Positions 23,485 through 27,551 of a stretch of 27,551 nucleotides of DNA are shown in pieces. The first letter of the stretch is position 1; each line of letters starts with the position of its first letter. The notes below the pieces were generated by a model. That model was not told the origin of the DNA. It saw only the letters and a program-made list of their open reading frames with translations, and did no database searches. Source of the DNA: Negativicutes bacterium (lineage in GTDB: Bacteria > Bacillota_C > Negativicutes > Sporomusales_B > JARLHX01); the NCBI GenBank assembly GCA_031292015.1, contig JARLHY010000051.1:1-27551 (forward strand), read 5' to 3'. The position numbers and the translations under genes are program-made.

Positions 23485-24117
23485 TCATCCACGGCAGATG
23501 TTGATAAAGTTATACACCAACCTCGCCGTCAGCCCCCAGATCACATACTCCCGGTAATGATAGAACAAAACAGGATAAGTAGTGCGCCGCCGCCAGGAGG
23601 CCGGGTAGTCCCCAGGCAATAAATGCATGGGAAAGCCGGGCAGCGGTCTTGTGGCAACCTCCATATCGGCCGCCAGCGGCTCTGTCGCAAGGAAAAATTT
23701 CAGAGGTACGACAAAGACCTCGGCCACTTCGTCCTTACTGGGCACAACCTGCCGGACATCGTGGATATAGCCGGCAAAAGGATAGACGATTACCCCGATG
23801 GGGCTGACAAGATAGTCCAGCGGACCGACCACCGTCAGATCGCCGGCGTGCAGGCCCAGTTCCTCGTAAGTCTCCCGGGCCGCCGCCGCCTCGGGACTTA
23901 TGTCCCCAGGCTCGATCCGGCCTCCGGGAAAGCAGATCTCCCCCGGCTGCCAGGCCAGCTGGGCCGACCTGACCTCGAACAATATCCCCAGCTCCCCGCC
24001 CTGCTTAACCAGCGGAACCACCACCGCCGAGGAAAAATAATCCGTCTCGTTCTGGATGATGGGAATCCGTCCGGTCAATTTCTTCTTGAGCTGTGCGCAA
24101 AATTGATCAACCTGCAT
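23485..24117 (-). CDS. Nudix hydrolase (CoA-pyrophosphatase-like)
   Basis: The 210-aa protein has a Nudix box at about 65-89, FPGGRIEPGD...AAARETYEELGL. Its spacing is like that of the CoA pyrophosphatase subfamily (NudL/YeaB), as is the preceding LAWQPGEICFPGG. It probably cleaves a nucleoside-diphosphate derivative such as CoA, but the substrate is not proven. The ATG lies 23 nt after the cbiO stop, so it is the last gene of the cobalt-transport operon, although its role in that operon is not evident. Confidence 0.88.
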   Translation of the reverse strand: MQVDQFCAQLKKKLTGRIPIIQNETDYFSSAVVVPLVKQGGELGILFEVRSAQLAWQPGEICFPGGRIEPGDISPEAAAARETYEELGLHAGDLTVVGPLDYLVSPIGVIVYPFAGYIHDVRQVVPSKDEVAEVFVVPLKFFLATEPLAADMEVATRPLPGFPMHLLPGDYPASWRRRTTYPVLFYHYREYVIWGLTARLVYNFINICRG

Positions 24118-24140
24118 AATTCCACTCGCTTCCGCTGCCG

Positions 24141-24959
24141 TTATTCTGACTGCCCATGAACATGCTTGTGAACATGGACGTGACCTTCCCCGCCGTGCAG
24201 GTGCACATGATAGCGTTCATCAATCAGATTGGCTGCCAGCAGCAGTTCCCGGTCCTGAAGAATGTCCGCCGCCTGCCCTTCGGCGATGATGGTATGGCTG
24301 TCGTCCATCACCACCACCCGACCGGCGAGCTCGGGAATGATATCCAGCTGATGGGTGGCGATAATGATCGTCTTGCCCCGCGAGTTCAGCTCGTTGAGGG
24401 TGTCGAGCATCCAGCGCTGCGTCCGCGGATCGAGGCCATTGGTCGGTTCATCCAGAATCAGCACCGCCGGGTTTACGGCCAGCACCGCCGCGATAGCTAC
24501 TTTTTTCTTCTCCCCGCCGCTCAGATGATGCGGCAGACGATCGGCCAAAGCCGTTATCCCCACGAACTCCAGCAGTTCCATCGCCCGTTCCTGGGCGGTG
24601 GCATAGGGAATACCCATCGCCAGCGGGCCGAACATGATTTCGTCAAGGACGCTGGCGCAAAAAATTTGCACATCCGAGTTTTGAAAAACAAACCCCACCT
24701 TGCGGCGGAAGGCGGCGGCAAATTCTTTATCCCTCATCTTCTGGGCTTCAATCACCATGCCGAATGCGGTCACCCGGCCCGCCGGATAGACCAGTCCGGC
24801 CAGCACCTTCTCCAGGGTCGACTTGCCGCAGCCGTTCGGCCCCAACAAAACGATCCTCTCACCTGCCATTATATTCAGATTGATATCCCGGAGCGCCGGT
24901 TCTCCCGGCCGATACTGATAACTCACTCCTGCCAGTTCAAATACCGAAGATCCGGCCAA
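24141..24959 (-). CDS. cbiO: ECF cobalt/nickel transporter ATPase
   Basis: The 272-aa ATPase drives the ECF importer. Walker A is GPNGCGKST (40-48), the signature is HHLSGGEKKKVAIA, Walker B is VLILDEPTNGLD, and the switch His is in ATHQLD. The last ~22 residues are His-rich (YHVHLHGGEGHVHVHKHVHG), a metal-binding tail typical of Co/Ni systems. It starts at TTG 24959 with GGGAGG 8 nt upstream, and overlaps the cbiQ stop by 23 nt. Confidence 0.95.
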   Translation of the reverse strand: MAGSSVFELAGVSYQYRPGEPALRDINLNIMAGERIVLLGPNGCGKSTLEKVLAGLVYPAGRVTAFGMVIEAQKMRDKEFAAAFRRKVGFVFQNSDVQIFCASVLDEIMFGPLAMGIPYATAQERAMELLEFVGITALADRLPHHLSGGEKKKVAIAAVLAVNPAVLILDEPTNGLDPRTQRWMLDTLNELNSRGKTIIIATHQLDIIPELAGRVVVMDDSHTIIAEGQAADILQDRELLLAANLIDERYHVHLHGGEGHVHVHKHVHGQSE

Positions 24960-25881
24960 GCTGTACGCCTCCCAACATCAATGCAACAACCAAAACGGCG
25001 GCAGCGAGAAAGCCGATGTCAGCCGGCCTCACCCCGGCAGCCGGGACATGGTGACTGCCGCCGTCATATCCGCGCGCCTGCATGGCGGCGGTGATTTCTT
25101 TACTGTACTCGCCGGCCATACGCAAAAAGCCCGCCAGGGCGCCGCCGATCCAGGCCAGTTTTGCTCCGGTCCCCTCGGCTCCCACCAGGCGGCTGCGCCG
25201 GCCCCAGAGATAGTCGCTTAAGAGCAGCAAAAATAAAAACAGATAGCGATAAGCCAGATCCAGGACCATCACGAACAGTCCCGGCAGGCCGAGACGCCCC
25301 AGCGCCCTGGTCAGCACCGGCCAGCGCGTCGTCTTCACCAGGAGAACCACAAGCCCCAGCGAGGCCGCCGACCGGAGCAGCACCTGGCTTGCCGCAGTCA
25401 GTCCCTGTCTGGTCACAGCCAGCTCCGCCGGCAGGGTAATCGGCCCGAGATGCCAGCCGGCTCCCTGGTAAACCACCCATACGGCTTGTCCGGGCGTAAT
25501 CCAGCTGAACACCCCCGGCAGCACGGCAACCCCGGCGAACAATCCCGCTGGCAGCCAGGCCCGGGTAATATAAGCCTTCAGGCCGATGTCCGACACTCCG
25601 GCTGTGAAGAGCAGCAGTCCGTGAACCGCCAACAGCGCCGGCAGGCTGCCTGTCAGGGCCACCGCCGCCAGCATCAGTCCGATCCCCACCAGCTTGATCT
25701 GGGGGTTTAGTCCCTGCAGAAATCCCGGCCGGGCCGCCGCCGCCGTCTGATACAGGTCTTCCGCCATGGCCCGCTGGATGTCGGCCAGCGTTCTTTCCAG
25801 ATAATCGGCCCTGCTCCGGCCAAACTTCTTTACCGGCAACGGCGTCCAGTCGGTTCGCTCAAGCCAGCCGGGTATGCTCAC
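24937..25881 (-). CDS. cbiQ: ECF cobalt/nickel transporter transmembrane protein
   Basis: The 314-aa protein has about five to six membrane segments. It shows the family pattern: NPQIKL near the first helix, and the cytoplasmic RSRLVGA...MAGEYSKEITAAMQARGYDGG region, whose ARG motif couples to the ATPase. It has about 55 residues before the conserved NPQIKL, longer than many CbiQ. It starts at GTG 25881, overlapping the preceding gene's TGA (GTGA), so the two are coupled. It is part of the cbiM-N-Q-O order. Confidence 0.93.
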   Translation of the reverse strand: MSIPGWLERTDWTPLPVKKFGRSRADYLERTLADIQRAMAEDLYQTAAAARPGFLQGLNPQIKLVGIGLMLAAVALTGSLPALLAVHGLLLFTAGVSDIGLKAYITRAWLPAGLFAGVAVLPGVFSWITPGQAVWVVYQGAGWHLGPITLPAELAVTRQGLTAASQVLLRSAASLGLVVLLVKTTRWPVLTRALGRLGLPGLFVMVLDLAYRYLFLFLLLLSDYLWGRRSRLVGAEGTGAKLAWIGGALAGFLRMAGEYSKEITAAMQARGYDGGSHHVPAAGVRPADIGFLAAAVLVVALMLGGVQLGRIFGI

Positions 25882-26195
25882 GGTTTGGCCCCATTCCTTG
25901 TCATCAGTCGGACATACGCCATCGTAGCCCCGTACACCAGCACCGACCCCAAAAGAGCGCAGACCAGGTAGCCGGCCTTCTCGGCCAGCCGGCCCTCGCC
26001 CAAAAATTTGACGCTGTAATCAGGCAGCAGCCCCTGCCACCACCCTGCCGCTCTTTCGATTCCCGCCGGGACAAAACCCAGCAGTTTTTCCAGTTCCTCG
26101 GCGCCCCACTCGCCCCAGGCCCCGCCTTGATCCAGCAGTCCAAGGGGAGTAAGCAGCGCCATAATAACTAAAACCAGCCAATAACGACGGTACAT
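25878..26195 (-). CDS. CbiN/PDGLE-like small membrane component of the cobalt transporter
   Basis: The 105-aa protein has two membrane segments (about 5-22 and 74-96) with an extracytoplasmic loop between them (AWGEWGAEELEKLLGFVPAG...PDYSV). Position and topology fit CbiN or the PDGLE-type component that replaces it in some Co/Ni ECF systems. I cannot tell these apart by eye. The ATG has ATAGGAGG upstream. It begins 12 nt after cbiM and overlaps cbiQ by 4 nt. Confidence 0.8.
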   Translation of the reverse strand: MYRRYWLVLVIMALLTPLGLLDQGGAWGEWGAEELEKLLGFVPAGIERAAGWWQGLLPDYSVKFLGEGRLAEKAGYLVCALLGSVLVYGATMAYVRLMTRNGAKP

Positions 26196-26207
26196 GTACT
26201 TTTCCTC

Positions 26208-26894
26208 CTATCGACCGGCGCCGCTGGCCGGGAAAATTTCCGGAGAGGTTTTGGCGATGAATTTCAGGGCCAGGGCGGTAACCACCCCTTCCACCACGCC
26301 GGCCACCGTCAGGTGAGCCAGCATCATCGTCGGAATCGCCACCTCCAGCCCATAGGGGCAGTAAAGGGGCGTCCCGTCCGGCGCGGTAAACAGCAGCGGC
26401 TGAATGCCGAATTCGATCGCGGCAGCCAGGGCCGCCACATTCAGGCCGATATAGCCGGCCAGCCCGGCCGCGAAAATCTGTCGTGAAGATCCTACCGGCG
26501 TATTGCCTGCCGCCAGGCGGTAAACATAATAGCCGGTAAAAGGCAGTAAAAAAGCCATATTAAAAGCATTGGCGCCAAAAGCCAGTATTCCGCCATCACC
26601 AAACAGCAGCGCCTGAATCAGCAGCGCAACGCTGGTGGCGATCACCGCCGCCCATGGTCCCAGCGTCACAGCCAGCAGGACGCTGCCCACCGCATGGGCG
26701 CTGGTGCCGTCGGGAACAGGAACATTGAACATCATAATCAAAAAGGAGAATACCGCCCCCATCGCCATAAAGGGGACCCGGGCCAGATCGAGATTCTTTT
26801 TGACCACCGCCGAAGCCCGGTACCAGACCGGCAGCATCGCGCCGCCCAGCGTCAGGCAGGTCGAGGGACTGAGGTAACCGTCGGGAATATGCAC
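26208..26894 (-). CDS. cbiM: ECF cobalt/nickel transporter substrate-binding membrane protein
   Basis: The protein (228 aa) starts at GTG 26894 and so begins MHIPDGYLSP, the conserved CbiM/NikM N-terminus, where the free N-terminus and His2 take part in metal binding. The alternative upstream GTG (26924) would hide this end and lacks a ribosome site, while AGGAGG lies 9 nt before 26894. It has about six to seven membrane segments, with SAHAVGSVLLA and GANAFNMAFLLPF as family regions. It is the first gene of the cbi operon, with a promoter at 27035-27064. Confidence 0.95.
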   Translation of the reverse strand: MHIPDGYLSPSTCLTLGGAMLPVWYRASAVVKKNLDLARVPFMAMGAVFSFLIMMFNVPVPDGTSAHAVGSVLLAVTLGPWAAVIATSVALLIQALLFGDGGILAFGANAFNMAFLLPFTGYYVYRLAAGNTPVGSSRQIFAAGLAGYIGLNVAALAAAIEFGIQPLLFTAPDGTPLYCPYGLEVAIPTMMLAHLTVAGVVEGVVTALALKFIAKTSPEIFPASGAGR

Positions 26895-27028
26895 AGAAAC
26901 ACGCCTCCTAAAAATAAAATCCACAAGGGCTCAGGATCCTTCAGTCTCCCGCGGCCTTCGTGGACCGATGCTTCTTCAATTGCCAATTCCGCCGGCAGCC
27001 CCTTCATGAGGCCATTCGAACTTGTTCC
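26895..27028 (-). promoter_or_regulatory. Leader of the cbi operon, possibly structured
   Basis: The leader is about 130 nt. On the minus strand AAGGGGCT (26997-27004) can pair with AGCCCTT (26925-26931) to close a loop of about 65 nt that contains smaller stems (TGCC/GGCA). The stem is followed by GTGGATTTTATTTTT and then the AGGAGG ribosome site. This layout could attenuate transcription. No B12 box (GCCACTG) or NiCo riboswitch consensus is seen. Confidence 0.4.
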
Positions 27029-27034
27029 TTATTT

Positions 27035-27064
27035 ATTATACTAAATTGGCGGCCTTTTCTGCAA
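27035..27064 (-). promoter_or_regulatory. Predicted promoter of the cbi operon
   Basis: On the minus strand TTGCAG (27059-27064) and TATAAT (27035-27040) are 18 nt apart. It lies directly after the apbE stop (27074), so transcription starts near 27028. No terminator is visible between apbE and this promoter. Confidence 0.6.
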
Positions 27065-27073
27065 CCGCAAAAA

Positions 27074-27551
27074 CTATTCCGCGGTAATCTCTATTTTTCC
27101 GGCCAGCCCCGGCGAAGTAATGACCTTGCCGTCAGTCGTCACCATGATCGCCTCGACCCCCGGAAACTGCTGGAGCGCCGCCAGGCTTCGTTCCGCCCCG
27201 AGCACGAACAGCGCCGTGCTGAGGATATCGCCGTCGGTGGAACTGTTGATCACCATGGTCACGCTGGCCAGTTCCCTCGGCTGACGGCCGGTGCGGGGAT
27301 CAATGATATGCGAATAACGGACGCCGCCTGTTTCGATATAACGCTGGTAATCCCCTGAAGTCTCCAGGGTGTCCCAGTCGGTCATGGCCATTTTGGCGAT
27401 CACTCCGGCCTCTTTACGCGGATGCTGCACGCCGATCCGCCAGGGGTTTCCGACAGGCCGCCTGCCGATGACCCGGACATCGCCACCGGCATTCACCAGG
27501 GCCGAAGTAACGCCCTGAGCCTTGAGAACGTCAATCGCCTTATCGGTGGCG
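27074..27551 (-). CDS. apbE: FAD:protein FMN transferase, 3' part (partial)
   Basis: The frame is open to the right edge, so the N-terminus is outside. The visible ~158 residues carry ALVNAGGDVRVIG, WRIGVQHPR, TSGDYQR and the DPRTGRQP motif, followed by SSTDGDILSTALFVLG, whose Asp/Thr residues bind Mg and the flavin. ApbE transfers FMN from FAD to a Thr of target proteins, mostly in the outer compartment, such as Rnf or Nqr subunits; none lies in this window. A GTG at 27496 is internal, in VNAGGD, and is not the start. Confidence 0.95.
   Translation of the reverse strand, partial: ATDKAIDVLKAQGVTSALVNAGGDVRVIGRRPVGNPWRIGVQHPRKEAGVIAKMAMTDWDTLETSGDYQRYIETGGVRYSHIIDPRTGRQPRELASVTMVINSSTDGDILSTALFVLGAERSLAALQQFPGVEAIMVTTDGKVITSPGLAGKIEITAE

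Noticed and set aside
27003..27025. tRNA-like GTTCGAAT on the minus strand
   Set aside because: No cloverleaf arms surround it; it is a chance TpsiC-like match.
26895..27028. Cobalamin riboswitch before cbiM
   Set aside because: It would be expected there, but no B12 box or other conserved core is visible and the leader is short.
1..27551. CRISPR array, rRNA, tRNA, phage or conjugative genes
   Set aside because: I looked for regular repeats with spacers, conserved RNA cores and integrase or transposase motifs on both strands and saw none.

Overview
The window is a GC-rich bacterial chromosome segment, almost all of it coding and mostly on the minus strand. The gene set suggests an anaerobic, probably spore-forming Firmicute of the Negativicutes (Sporomusa-like) kind: a cyclodeaminase-type folate enzyme, a long FtsA-like ATPase with a C-terminal tail, a CBO0543-type membrane protein, a compact hem operon that stops at the siroheme/cobalamin branch, and an ECF cobalt/nickel importer. 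The lineage is an inference from gene content and style; no rRNA or other marker is present. Many genes start with GTG or TTG behind good Shine-Dalgarno (SD) sequences.

Left part (1-9.9 kb): the 3' end of tex with its terminator; a convergent fchA-type gene; a 61-aa zinc-ribbon-like protein; a promoter followed by an unusually long (about 350 nt) leader and a 710-aa FtsA-like ATPase; a 210-bp inverted-repeat element; a diguanylate cyclase followed 12 nt later by a Crp/Fnr regulator; a GNAT protein; a soluble three-PAS histidine kinase; and a small membrane protein.

Middle (10-20.5 kb): a tightly packed tetrapyrrole operon reads right to left as sirC (precorrin-2 dehydrogenase), hemA, hemC, cobA-hemD fusion, hemB, hemL. 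It holds the steps from glutamyl-tRNA to ALA, uroporphyrinogen III, precorrin-2 and sirohydrochlorin, and no later heme gene. Upstream of it on the same strand are a class B penicillin-binding protein (PBP2 type) and an LCP (LytR-CpsA-Psr) cell-wall ligase. A 299-bp repeat bounded by inverted repeats separates the last two.

Right part (20.5-27.5 kb): a copper-chaperone-like HMA protein behind an MTH1187-type protein, a GH18 lipoprotein, an unrecognised 90-aa protein, a 121-bp repeat with the same termini as the 299-bp one, then an operon cbiM - CbiN/PDGLE-like - cbiQ - cbiO - Nudix hydrolase, and finally the 3' part of apbE. Cobalt uptake and precorrin-2/sirohydrochlorin synthesis in one neighbourhood fit a corrinoid-dependent metabolism.

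The main unexplained structure is non-coding: two kinds of inverted-repeat elements, a solo repeat end that supplies the fchA stop codon, and four promoter-linked leaders (before the FtsA-like, LCP, MTH1187/HMA and cbiM genes) with hairpins that I could not match to a known riboswitch class.
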